A DNA stretch of 27,171 bases from Cellvibrionaceae bacterium. Its GTDB lineage: Bacteria; Pseudomonadota; Gammaproteobacteria; Pseudomonadales; Cellvibrionaceae. The position numbers were made by a program, and so were the translations under genes. The notes below the pieces were generated by a model. The model was not told where the DNA came from. It made no database searches and saw only the letters and a list, made by a program, of their open reading frames with translations. The first letter of the stretch is position 1. Every line of letters starts with the position of its first letter. Positions 6,347-13,464 of this stretch are shown piece by piece. The stretch lies in assembly GCA_021151525.1 (NCBI GenBank), contig JAGKXD010000054.1, forward strand, positions 1 to 27,171, read 5' to 3'.

Positions 6347-6877
6347 ATGAACTACAAACGCATACATCCCATTGATTTAATGAACCAAAAAACTGCCGAC
6401 ATGTGCATTTTGGACGTGCGTACTGCTGCTGAAGTACAAGCAGCCGCACTACCAGATTGCTTGCACATTCCCCTTCACGAACTCACCCCGGAGCGTTTGC
6501 GCGACGAGATTTTGAAAAGCGGAAAAAGCGGTTCGCAGGTCTATTTGCTATGCCAAGCCGGTCGTCGTGCAGAAATGGCGGCAGATCAACTCAAGGGCAA
6601 CATCAATGCTGAGTTGGTGGTTATTGAGGGCGGCATGAACGCGGTACAGCAATCCCAAATCCCGCTCAAGCAAGCCGGTAAAAAAGTCATGTCACTTGAG
6701 CGCCAAGTGCGCATTGCAGCCGGCTTTCTCGTTTTCACTGGCGTTTTATTGGGAACCTTGGTGAGCAGTAACTTCTACTTCTTATCGGGCTTTGTAGGTG
6801 CAGGGCTTATGTTCGCAGGGATTACCGACACCTGCATGATGGGGATGTTAATAGCCCGCATGCCTTGGAATAAATAA
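6347..6877 (+). CDS. Rhodanese domain with DUF2892 membrane tail (YgaP-like)
   Basis: A 176-residue protein with a rhodanese domain at about 5-105 and a two-helix membrane tail at about 115-172. The catalytic loop CQAGRR holds Cys69 as the persulfide carrier, with the CX4R pattern closed by Arg74; LDVRTAAEV (residues 22-30) is the other rhodanese mark. The tail (VRIAAGFLVFTGVLLGTLVS, then FLSGFVGAGLMFAGITDTC) matches DUF2892, as in E. coli YgaP, an inner-membrane sulfurtransferase. I start at the ATG at 6347, with CGGAG upstream, and not at the earlier in-frame start at 6272 that lies inside the repressor gene. It follows the repressor by 19 nt. It probably moves sulfane sulfur between persulfides and acceptors. 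Confidence 0.92.
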   Translation: MNYKRIHPIDLMNQKTADMCILDVRTAAEVQAAALPDCLHIPLHELTPERLRDEILKSGKSGSQVYLLCQAGRRAEMAADQLKGNINAELVVIEGGMNAVQQSQIPLKQAGKKVMSLERQVRIAAGFLVFTGVLLGTLVSSNFYFLSGFVGAGLMFAGITDTCMMGMLIARMPWNK

Positions 6878-6909
6878 AACGGTACATCCGGTTGAGTTAA
6901 GGTATTTCC

Positions 6910-7740
6910 ATGCTGCTAGCAATTGGCATTTTGATTGGGTTGGTGCTCGGGCTAACAGGCGCAGGCGGGTCTGTTTTTGCAGTCCCCTTACTGATCTTGT
7001 TCGCTGGCCTACCCCTGAGTAGCGCCGTGGGTATTTCTCTTGGTGCAGTGGCTGCCAGTACAATTTATGGCAGCCTGAGAATTAGCTTAGGCAAGAAAGA
7101 TGCGCAAAAAATTCTCTGGTTGCCGGGCGCAATTTTAGCCGGAACAGGCGCAATAACTGCCCCAATGGGCAAATGGCTGGGTCTACAAATGCCTGACCTT
7201 TGGCTGCTACTAGGCTTTAGCTTGCTCGCTAGCGTCATATCTGTGCGCATGTGGTCATCCGCTAACCGAGACCCCGACACCGCCAAGGTCGTGCGCGCAG
7301 GCAATTATGCGAATACGTCAGCCCCTGGGTTGCTGTGTAAGCTAAGTACCAATGGGCAATTTCAATTGCGCCCTCGCTGCCTCAGTGGTTTGGTCATTGG
7401 CGGTATATTGGTGGGTTTACTGTCAGGCCTATTTGGAGTGGGGGGCGGTTTTTTGATTGTGCCACTCATGTTAATGCTGAGCCCAATCAGCATGGCGCAA
7501 GCGGTGAGCACCTCGCTCGCCATTATCGCACTCATCAGCAGCTCGGGCTTTGTAAGCCATCTAGTCATGAGCCCCAACAATGATTGGAAACTATTAGGAC
7601 TAACCGCGTCTGGCGGTGTTCTAGGTATGTTAATCGGGCAAGCCATTAGTCATCGTATAGCTAATGCGCGCCTGCAAAAAATCTTTGCCGCAAGTTTGTT
7701 AGTGGTGAGCGGCGCGACCCTAATGAGGCACTTTATATGA
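6910..7740 (+). CDS. TauE/SafE family sulfite exporter
   Basis: A polytopic inner-membrane protein of 276 residues. It has the internal repeat of the TauE/SafE (DUF81) family: GLTGAGGSVFAVPLLIL near residues 14-30, and GLFGVGGGFLIVPLMLM near 173-189. Members export sulfite, sulfonates or related sulfur anions. In this operon the likely cargo is sulfite or thiosulfate formed by the persulfide dioxygenase and rhodanese, which is inference. AAGG lies eight bases before the ATG. The stop overlaps the next start as ATGA, so the two genes are translationally coupled. Confidence 0.9.
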   Translation: MLLAIGILIGLVLGLTGAGGSVFAVPLLILFAGLPLSSAVGISLGAVAASTIYGSLRISLGKKDAQKILWLPGAILAGTGAITAPMGKWLGLQMPDLWLLLGFSLLASVISVRMWSSANRDPDTAKVVRAGNYANTSAPGLLCKLSTNGQFQLRPRCLSGLVIGGILVGLLSGLFGVGGGFLIVPLMLMLSPISMAQAVSTSLAIIALISSSGFVSHLVMSPNNDWKLLGLTASGGVLGMLIGQAISHRIANARLQKIFAASLLVVSGATLMRHFI

Positions 7741-8432
7741 TATTTCGACAATTATTTGAGCGCGAATCTAGCACTTATACTTATTTAATTGGCTGCGAAG
7801 AAACTCGCGAGGCAGTGTTAATTGATACCGTAAAAAGCGAGCTTGATAACTACCTTAAGCTGCTTAATCAGCTCGATTTAAAACTCATCTGCGTCTTAGA
7901 TACCCACACCCACGCCGATCACATTACCGCGGCCGGCGCGCTGAGAACAGAAACTGGCGCACTCACATTATTGGGTGAACAAGCCAATTCATTTTGCGTA
8001 TCAAAATCGCTGCACGATGGCGATAGTATCAGCGTTGGCAACATCAATATTCGAGCACTGCATACGCCTGGGCACACCAGCGACTCTTACTGTTTTGTCC
8101 TTGAAGATCAAGGACAAACCTACGCATTTACCGGCGACACACTGCTTATTCGTGGCACTGGCCGCACAGACTTTCAAAATGGAAGCGCTTCGCAGCAATA
8201 TCAAAGTCTGACCCAAAAACTACTTACATTGCCCGACCACACTTGGGTCTACCCCGGCCACGATTACAAAGGCTGGACGCGCAGTACTATCGGCGAAGAA
8301 AAAGCCCATAACCCTAGATTGCAAGCACAAGACGAAGCCGCTTATGTAAGCATAATGAACAACCTAAAACTGCCTAACCCTGTACTTATGGATATAGCAG
8401 TTCCCGCCAACAAAGCCTGCGGCAATACTTGA
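7737..8432 (+). CDS. Persulfide dioxygenase-type MBL-fold hydrolase (ETHE1-like)
   Basis: A 231-residue metallo-beta-lactamase-fold protein. Metal ligands are visible as HTHADH (His57, His59, Asp61, His62), His113 in HTPGHTSDS, Asp134 in TGDTLL, and His175 in YPGHDYKG. The GRTDFQNGSASQQY segment after TGDTLLIRG and the ending YKGWTRSTIGEEKAHNPRL mark the persulfide dioxygenase (ETHE1/Blh) branch instead of glyoxalase II. The family uses one non-haem iron to oxidise glutathione persulfide to sulfite and glutathione. It starts inside the stop of the exporter gene. It is the last gene of the operon; a 36-bp palindrome follows within 11 nt. Confidence 0.92.
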   Translation: MIFRQLFERESSTYTYLIGCEETREAVLIDTVKSELDNYLKLLNQLDLKLICVLDTHTHADHITAAGALRTETGALTLLGEQANSFCVSKSLHDGDSISVGNINIRALHTPGHTSDSYCFVLEDQGQTYAFTGDTLLIRGTGRTDFQNGSASQQYQSLTQKLLTLPDHTWVYPGHDYKGWTRSTIGEEKAHNPRLQAQDEAAYVSIMNNLKLPNPVLMDIAVPANKACGNT

Positions 8433-8442
8433 TTCAACAATC

Positions 8443-8478
8443 ACCAATTGACGTTCAATGGATTGAACGTCAATTGGT
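8443..8478. repeat. 36-bp perfect palindrome after the persulfide operon
   Basis: ACCAATTGACGTTCAAT (8443-8459) and ATTGAACGTCAATTGGT (8462-8478) are perfect 17-bp arms around GG. There is no T run on either side. It lies between the dioxygenase stop and the DUF6165 gene. It could act as an mRNA-end hairpin, a terminator of unusual form, or an operator for the downstream LPS genes. Confidence 0.85.
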
Positions 8479-8556
8479 TACGCACAGAAGCCTGCAAATT
8501 TGTTAAGATGGCCGCCATTCCAAAAAGACCTGCCCAACATACAAGAGAACTCAACT

Positions 8557-8952
8557 ATGCTGATTGAAGCCCCTATCTCCCTTGGTGAACTCATCGACAA
8601 AATCACCATTCTAGAAATTAAAGCCGTAAACATCAGCGATGCAGGTAAACTCAAAAACGTTACCCACGAATTAAATGTACTCAATGCAAAAGTTGATAGT
8701 TTGTTGGATGCTGCAGGCGTTGCCAAACTTGCTCCGCTCAAACAAGACTTAAAAGACATCAACCAAGAGTTATGGATTATTGAAGACGACATTCGCGATT
8801 GCGAATACGCAAAAGATTTTAGCGATAAGTTTATCCAACTCGCACGCGCGGTTTACGTTACTAACGACAAACGTGCAAAAGTGAAAAAAGATATCAACCT
8901 CGCGTTTGGCTCTGAGTTGATTGAAGAAAAGTCCTACAAAGATTATCAATAA
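8557..8952 (+). CDS. DUF6165 family protein
   Basis: A 131-residue, mostly helical, charged protein. The opening MLIEAPISLGELIDKITILE matches DUF6165 proteins, which in my recollection are small and often lie beside LPS glycosyltransferase genes. The middle (LKQDLKDINQELWIIEDDI, CEYAKDFSDKFIQLARAVYV, NDKRAKVKKDIN) is amphipathic and could form a helical bundle or coiled coil. There is no signal peptide. I chose the ATG at 8557, with AGAGAA upstream, over an in-frame ATG at 8500 whose extension is Pro/Trp-rich and unlike the family. It is separated from waaC by 5 nt, so the two are one operon. Molecular role unknown; a partner of LPS-core assembly is likely from context. Confidence 0.85.
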   Translation: MLIEAPISLGELIDKITILEIKAVNISDAGKLKNVTHELNVLNAKVDSLLDAAGVAKLAPLKQDLKDINQELWIIEDDIRDCEYAKDFSDKFIQLARAVYVTNDKRAKVKKDINLAFGSELIEEKSYKDYQ

Positions 8953-8957
8953 CTCGA

Positions 8958-10010
8958 ATGGAACAATCGTCCGCTCCACTCCGAATCCTGCTGGTAAAAA
9001 TGTCGTCTATGGGCGACATTTTTCACACCTTTCCCGCTATTAGCGATTTAAAAGCCCATCACCCCAATGCCATTATTGATTGGGTGGTTGAAGATGGTTT
9101 TAAAGAAATTGTAGATTGGCACCCTGCCATTAACAAAGCCATTCCCATTAGTTTGCGTCGCTGGATGAAAGAGCGCGGTGGAAAGAGCTGGCGCGAATTC
9201 AAGGCGTGGAAAAAAAACCTTCAGCAAGAACACTATGATGTAGTTGTCGATGCACAAGGTCTGTTTAAAAGCGCAATGGTTGCGAAATCTGCAAACACAA
9301 GTTCAATAAAAGGTTTTGATACAAAGTCAGCACGCGAACCTATCGCCAGCTTTTTTTACAACAACAGCTTTAACGTCAGCAAAAACCAACACGCCGTTGA
9401 GCGCACGCGCCAGCTCTTCGGCCACATTTTTGGTTACACACCAGCAGAAACATTAAATTTTGGCATTAACCAAAACTTTTCTCATGTCGTAAAAAATCCA
9501 CGCAAGCTCATGTTTATTATTGGCACCAGTTGGGTAACCAAATTGTGGTCAAGTTTTCATTGGCAGCGTTTAACAGCCATAGCCATCGAAGAAGGTTTCG
9601 ATGTAGAAATTATGTGGGGTAGCACTGAAGAGCGCGCCATTGCTGACAGCATTATCGCTGCCTGCCCTAAAGCAACTCGACCATTGCAACGCATGACCAT
9701 CACCGCTATTGCCGAAAAATTAGTGGAGGCTGTGGGCGTTATTGGCTTGGACACCGGCTTCTCGCACTTGGCAGGCGCGCTTGAAACCCCAACAATTGCA
9801 CTCTACGGCGCAACCTCACCCGTTAAAGTAGGTTTGATTGGTGAACACACCAGCAACCTGCAAGTTGAACAACACTTGGCATGCATGCCCTGCCACAAAC
9901 GCCAATGCAAATGGTTGCCCGAAAATAGCCACGAAACTCCGCCCTGCATGAATGGCATAAAACCTTTTAGCGTATGGAATACGTTGCAGACAAAAATAAG
10001 AGGAAGCTGA
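8958..10010 (+). CDS. waaC: Lipopolysaccharide heptosyltransferase I
   Basis: A 350-residue GT9 glycosyltransferase. WaaC adds the first L-glycero-D-manno-heptose to Kdo of the inner LPS core from ADP-heptose on the cytoplasmic face of the inner membrane. The start LRILLVKMSSMGDIFHTFPA has the SSMGD motif, with Asp20 in the place of the catalytic base. DWVVEDGFKEIVDWHPAI and VVVDAQGLFKSAMVAK are typical of WaaC. The donor-binding end shows GVIGLDTGFSHLAGALETPT and ALYGATSP. The Cys-rich end (HLACMPCHKRQCKW) is common in GT9 enzymes. It follows DUF6165 by 5 nt and precedes the glycerophosphotransferase-like gene by 1 nt. No clear Shine-Dalgarno is seen, so coupling to DUF6165 translation is likely. 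Confidence 0.93.
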   Translation: MEQSSAPLRILLVKMSSMGDIFHTFPAISDLKAHHPNAIIDWVVEDGFKEIVDWHPAINKAIPISLRRWMKERGGKSWREFKAWKKNLQQEHYDVVVDAQGLFKSAMVAKSANTSSIKGFDTKSAREPIASFFYNNSFNVSKNQHAVERTRQLFGHIFGYTPAETLNFGINQNFSHVVKNPRKLMFIIGTSWVTKLWSSFHWQRLTAIAIEEGFDVEIMWGSTEERAIADSIIAACPKATRPLQRMTITAIAEKLVEAVGVIGLDTGFSHLAGALETPTIALYGATSPVKVGLIGEHTSNLQVEQHLACMPCHKRQCKWLPENSHETPPCMNGIKPFSVWNTLQTKIRGS

Positions 10011-10011
10011 A

Positions 10012-11037
10012 TTGTCAAAAAAATACTTATTTTTTGGTTCAGAACGCTACACCATTGGCATAATGCGCCCCATAGAAGCGGCTATTAAATCTCGTGGCGA
10101 TTCGGTCGCTTGGTTTTTTGGCGGCCCCGGTGCTGAAGACCTAGACGCAAATGATGTTTTACTAGAAACAGTCGCAGACGTAAAAGAATGGAATCCTATT
10201 GCAGTTATTACCCCCAACAATACTGTTCCGCATTTTTTTCCCGGCGTAAAAGTACAAACATTTCACGGGTTTGATGCAGGAAAACCGCGCCATATATACA
10301 TCCGTGGTTTTTTTGATCTCTACTGCACAACTGGCCCTGCGGATACAAGAGCCTTTTCAGCTCTTGCTAAAAAATTACAATATTTTTCTGTCGTGGAAAC
10401 CGGTTGGCCAAAGTTAGATTATTTTTTACAAAACACACCAAAAGAAATACCGCCCCTCAAGAATCCACCCGTAATCCTTTATCATTCAACCTTCTCCCCT
10501 TCGTGGAGTGCGGCTGAAATACTTTATGAGCAAGTGAAGAAATTGTCTTCCACGGGGAAATGGAAATGGATTGTTACGCTTCATCCAAAAATGAATGCTG
10601 AAACCATCGCCAAATACAAAAGCCTCGAAAGTGAGAATCTTCACTTCGCAAACAACGATAATATTTTAGAATTATTTCCCTTAGCGGATGTGATGTGCTC
10701 AGATACATCATCTGCGCTCAGCGAGTTTTTACTCACCAGAAAACCTGTTGTCACCTTTAAAAACCGCCGCCCAGGGCCGCAGTTAATTGATATTAAAGCT
10801 ACCGATCAGTTTGAATCAGCCATTGAATATGCCTTATCTCGCCCTCCCAAACTAATGCAAGCCATAAATCATTTTGCAGAAGAGTTGCATCCTTACAGAG
10901 ATGGTAAATCAGCAGAACGAATCTTGGATGCAATAGACAACTTCATTGCAACAGGCAGCAAAAATCCGCGCAAAAAGCCGCTAAACCTCTGGCGAAAATT
11001 TAAGCTTTGCAAAAGCCTGGGACATTGGGAACTATAA
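10012..11037 (+). CDS. CDP-glycerol glycerophosphotransferase-like protein
   Basis: A 341-residue GT-B-like protein resembling the TagB/TagF family, whose Gram-positive members transfer glycerol phosphate from CDP-glycerol to teichoic acid chains. Recognisable parts are QTFHGFDAGKPRHIYIRGFF, VVETGWPKLDYF, VILYHSTFSPSWSAAE, WKWIVTLHPKMNAETIAKYK, ILELFPLADVMCSDTSSALS and EFLLTRKPVVTFKNRRPGPQ. The GWPKLD, HPK and DTSSALSEF segments are the family's donor-site landmarks. The start is TTG, one base after the waaC stop, with AGAGGAAG seven bases upstream. The sequence is AT-richer than waaC. In a Gram-negative LPS operon it may add glycerol phosphate or a similar group to core sugar, which is inference. 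It converges with the GT9 gene 24 nt away. Confidence 0.83.
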   Translation: MSKKYLFFGSERYTIGIMRPIEAAIKSRGDSVAWFFGGPGAEDLDANDVLLETVADVKEWNPIAVITPNNTVPHFFPGVKVQTFHGFDAGKPRHIYIRGFFDLYCTTGPADTRAFSALAKKLQYFSVVETGWPKLDYFLQNTPKEIPPLKNPPVILYHSTFSPSWSAAEILYEQVKKLSSTGKWKWIVTLHPKMNAETIAKYKSLESENLHFANNDNILELFPLADVMCSDTSSALSEFLLTRKPVVTFKNRRPGPQLIDIKATDQFESAIEYALSRPPKLMQAINHFAEELHPYRDGKSAERILDAIDNFIATGSKNPRKKPLNLWRKFKLCKSLGHWEL

Positions 11038-11061
11038 GCACATTAAGATTAATCAGCCAAA

Positions 11062-12126
11062 TCACTTAGACAAATAGCGCGCAAGCATAGGATCAAGTAA
11101 AGCCCAAACACGCTCGACAGTAATCAGATTAAAGCGCGCTTCATAGGTCATAGATTTTTGTTCTGCTTTCGAACAAAAATCATCTGGGCTTACACCCGCA
11201 AAGCGTTCACCCTGATCTGGCAACCAACGGGATTTGAATATTTTAGGCGGAAAAATTGCAAACGAAGGAACATCTAATGCTTGCGCGAGATGACGCGCCC
11301 CACCTTCGTTACCAAAAAAGAAATCACAATTAGTGCTCAGCGCACACAAATCACGTAATGAGTTTGCCTCTATATTGGTAAAAATATTCGGGTGGTCATT
11401 CATTTCTTTATGCACATTAATCGCGAACTCACGCTCTGCACTCACAAAATTAAAGATAATTTGTGCATCATAATTATCAATTATCTTTTGCAGCACCTGC
11501 TTCATGCGCTCTTTATCCCAAATTTTATGCTGCAATCGCGCAGAAACAACCGACAGCATAACTGGCTTGGAAAAATTAATGCCCGCTTGTTGCATATAAC
11601 TATGGAAATGCTGCTTTTCTGCATCAGTCACATAAAGCCGGAAATCTTTGCAGTAGTTAACTTCCGCAATCTGTTCCAAGGGCTTTAAAAACGCCAGATT
11701 GTGCTCAATCATATTGCTTGTTTTATCGCCGCGATTATCGACTGCATGATTCAACGCGAGAAAGCTGTAGCCTTTTTTAGTTCCAATACGAAAACGCGTT
11801 GCCGGCGAAAGAAAAGAAAACAGCAAAGTGCGCACTGTGCCGCGCATATCAATAATTACATCGTATTTATTCGCACGTACAATAGACCAGGCGCGGCGAA
11901 TATAGCGGAAAAAGCTTTTATCATCCTTCGAATCAAAGGTAATTACCTGATCAATATCAGGATGCCCTTCATACAAAGGCGCAATCGGAGTATTCAATAG
12001 ATAATGGATTTCAGCCTTGGGGAAAGTTTTACGCAAACTCGTACATAAAGACGTGCCTAATACTGCATCACCTACACGACGAAAGCGGATTACGAGTATT
12101 TTCTTAATGTCATTCGCTGACTTCAT
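11062..12126 (-). CDS. Glycosyltransferase family 9 (heptosyltransferase-like)
   Basis: A 354-residue GT9 protein. The N-terminus IKKILVIRFRRVGDAVLGTS holds the RxGD motif of ADP-heptose:LPS transferases, and YDVIIDMRGTVRTLL matches the ADP-heptose acceptor-domain strand. The C-terminal donor-site parts are CDFFFGNEGGARHLAQALDV and PSFAIFPP, the usual GNEGG/H box. It probably extends the LPS core in the cytoplasm; the exact sugar is not readable. The ATG overlaps the stop of the upstream GT4 gene as ATGA, so the pair is co-translated. It ends 24 nt from the glycerophosphotransferase-like gene in convergent orientation, with no terminator between. Confidence 0.9.
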   Translation of the reverse strand: MKSANDIKKILVIRFRRVGDAVLGTSLCTSLRKTFPKAEIHYLLNTPIAPLYEGHPDIDQVITFDSKDDKSFFRYIRRAWSIVRANKYDVIIDMRGTVRTLLFSFLSPATRFRIGTKKGYSFLALNHAVDNRGDKTSNMIEHNLAFLKPLEQIAEVNYCKDFRLYVTDAEKQHFHSYMQQAGINFSKPVMLSVVSARLQHKIWDKERMKQVLQKIIDNYDAQIIFNFVSAEREFAINVHKEMNDHPNIFTNIEANSLRDLCALSTNCDFFFGNEGGARHLAQALDVPSFAIFPPKIFKSRWLPDQGERFAGVSPDDFCSKAEQKSMTYEARFNLITVERVWALLDPMLARYLSK

Positions 12127-13250
12127 GCTTTGCTTCCACTAACTTTATTGCCAATAATTTCGCGATACACAGCTAAAGTTTTCTGCGCCATCACTGGTGT
12201 AATAAATTGACTGAATAATAATGTATTACCGTTTTCAGCAATCACTTTAGCTTCTTCAGGGTGATCCAACACATAAGTTAAATGGCGTGCGAGTGCTTCA
12301 TCATCGCCTTTTTCTGCAATAAAACCCGTTTCGCCTTGCTTAATAATTTCTGCTGCACCACCCGCATTGGTGGTCACTATAGGTACGCGGTGATAAAAAC
12401 ACTCATACAAAAATTGCGCTATACCTTCAAGCTTGGAGCTCATAAACCCAATATCGAATTGCGGAATATAATTGGACGCGTCTTCAGTAAAGCCAAGGAA
12501 AGAAACGTAAGGCTCCAATTTGTAACTCTTAATTAATTCCATGATTTCAGGAGTTTGAGCCGCCGGAGAACCGATCTGAACAAAATGGATATCCTTACGT
12601 CCAAACTCATTAATCAATCGATTGAGCGTGCGCACATAGGTAAACAAATCTTTAGCGGGATAATGATTAGCAATATTGCCAACGATTTTTACATCATCCG
12701 CAACACCCAGCTTTTCACGCAGTTTAAAGGGCGTGACATCGCTTTTATTATCGATACGAGTGCCATGATAAACCGTTATAGCTTTTGATTTATCTTTCAC
12801 ACCACGCTCAAGAATATGACGAGTTTCATCGGAAACACACAAATACTTCTTAATTTTTTTGTAGTTGTATTTGTAAAGCGTCAAAAAATTATTACGAATT
12901 GGGTAGGATATTTTTCGGCTCAATACAAAGGGCGGTAGATTGGAAAAAAGATCTGCAATAATAGCCAACTGCATAGCTGTAGGGTCATGCAAATGGATGA
13001 GGCCAATCGATTCCTGTTTGCATACTTTTATAATCGTAGAAATAAAGTTCAAGTCGATCCGGCGACGACGTCTAGCAGTAACAAATTTTATGTTGAGTTT
13101 GGTGAGCTTTTGGTGAAACTGCCCCCCCTCAACACACAAAATAATGTTATTAACTTCAGGATTAGTTTGCGCCAACTCAAAACACAAATTCTGGATATGG
13201 TTTTCACCACCACCCCATTTAAGCACACCGGAAATATGTAAAATATTCAT
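12123..13250 (-). CDS. Glycosyltransferase family 4
   Basis: A 375-residue retaining GT-B transferase. The N-terminus MNILHISGVLKWGGGENHIQ is the GT4 donor-loop opening. The C-terminal domain shows VKIVGNIANHYPAKDLFTYV, FVQIGSPA, VSFLGFTEDASNYIPQFDIG and the EX7E-like stretch EGIAQFLYECFYHRVPIVTT followed by NAGGAAEII. It likely adds a sugar to the LPS core or a linked glycan. I start at the ATG at 13250; the frame is open to 13379, but that extension is unlike GT4 proteins. No Shine-Dalgarno is evident. The gene is AT-rich compared with valS, which diverges from it 214 bp away. Confidence 0.9.
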   Translation of the reverse strand: MNILHISGVLKWGGGENHIQNLCFELAQTNPEVNNIILCVEGGQFHQKLTKLNIKFVTARRRRRIDLNFISTIIKVCKQESIGLIHLHDPTAMQLAIIADLFSNLPPFVLSRKISYPIRNNFLTLYKYNYKKIKKYLCVSDETRHILERGVKDKSKAITVYHGTRIDNKSDVTPFKLREKLGVADDVKIVGNIANHYPAKDLFTYVRTLNRLINEFGRKDIHFVQIGSPAAQTPEIMELIKSYKLEPYVSFLGFTEDASNYIPQFDIGFMSSKLEGIAQFLYECFYHRVPIVTTNAGGAAEIIKQGETGFIAEKGDDEALARHLTYVLDHPEEAKVIAENGNTLLFSQFITPVMAQKTLAVYREIIGNKVSGSKA

Positions 13251-13372
13251 AGAGGTTTTACACCAGAGAACTCGCCAGCCAACGCCAAATGCCCTGCATT
13301 TTTTACGTGGGCACATCGAAAATTTGGTCGCCATAATACCCAAAAGACCCGCAAAAATCTCGCCTGCGAGCG

Positions 13373-13416
13373 CAGACAAACAAGCCCCTTGCCCGCTATA
13401 ATCGTCCCCCTATAAT
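13373..13416 (+). promoter_or_regulatory. Likely valS promoter(s)
   Basis: Two -10 boxes reading TATAAT lie at 13397-13402 and 13411-13416. CAGACA (13373-13378) is 18 bp before the first, and TTGCCC (13389-13394) is 16 bp before the second; each has four of six bases of TTGACA. They sit 49-70 nt before the valS ATG. Confidence 0.6.
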
Positions 13417-13464
13417 TTTTGTCATTTTTTGCCGCCAGCGGCACATTTAGAGCCTGTTATTGCT

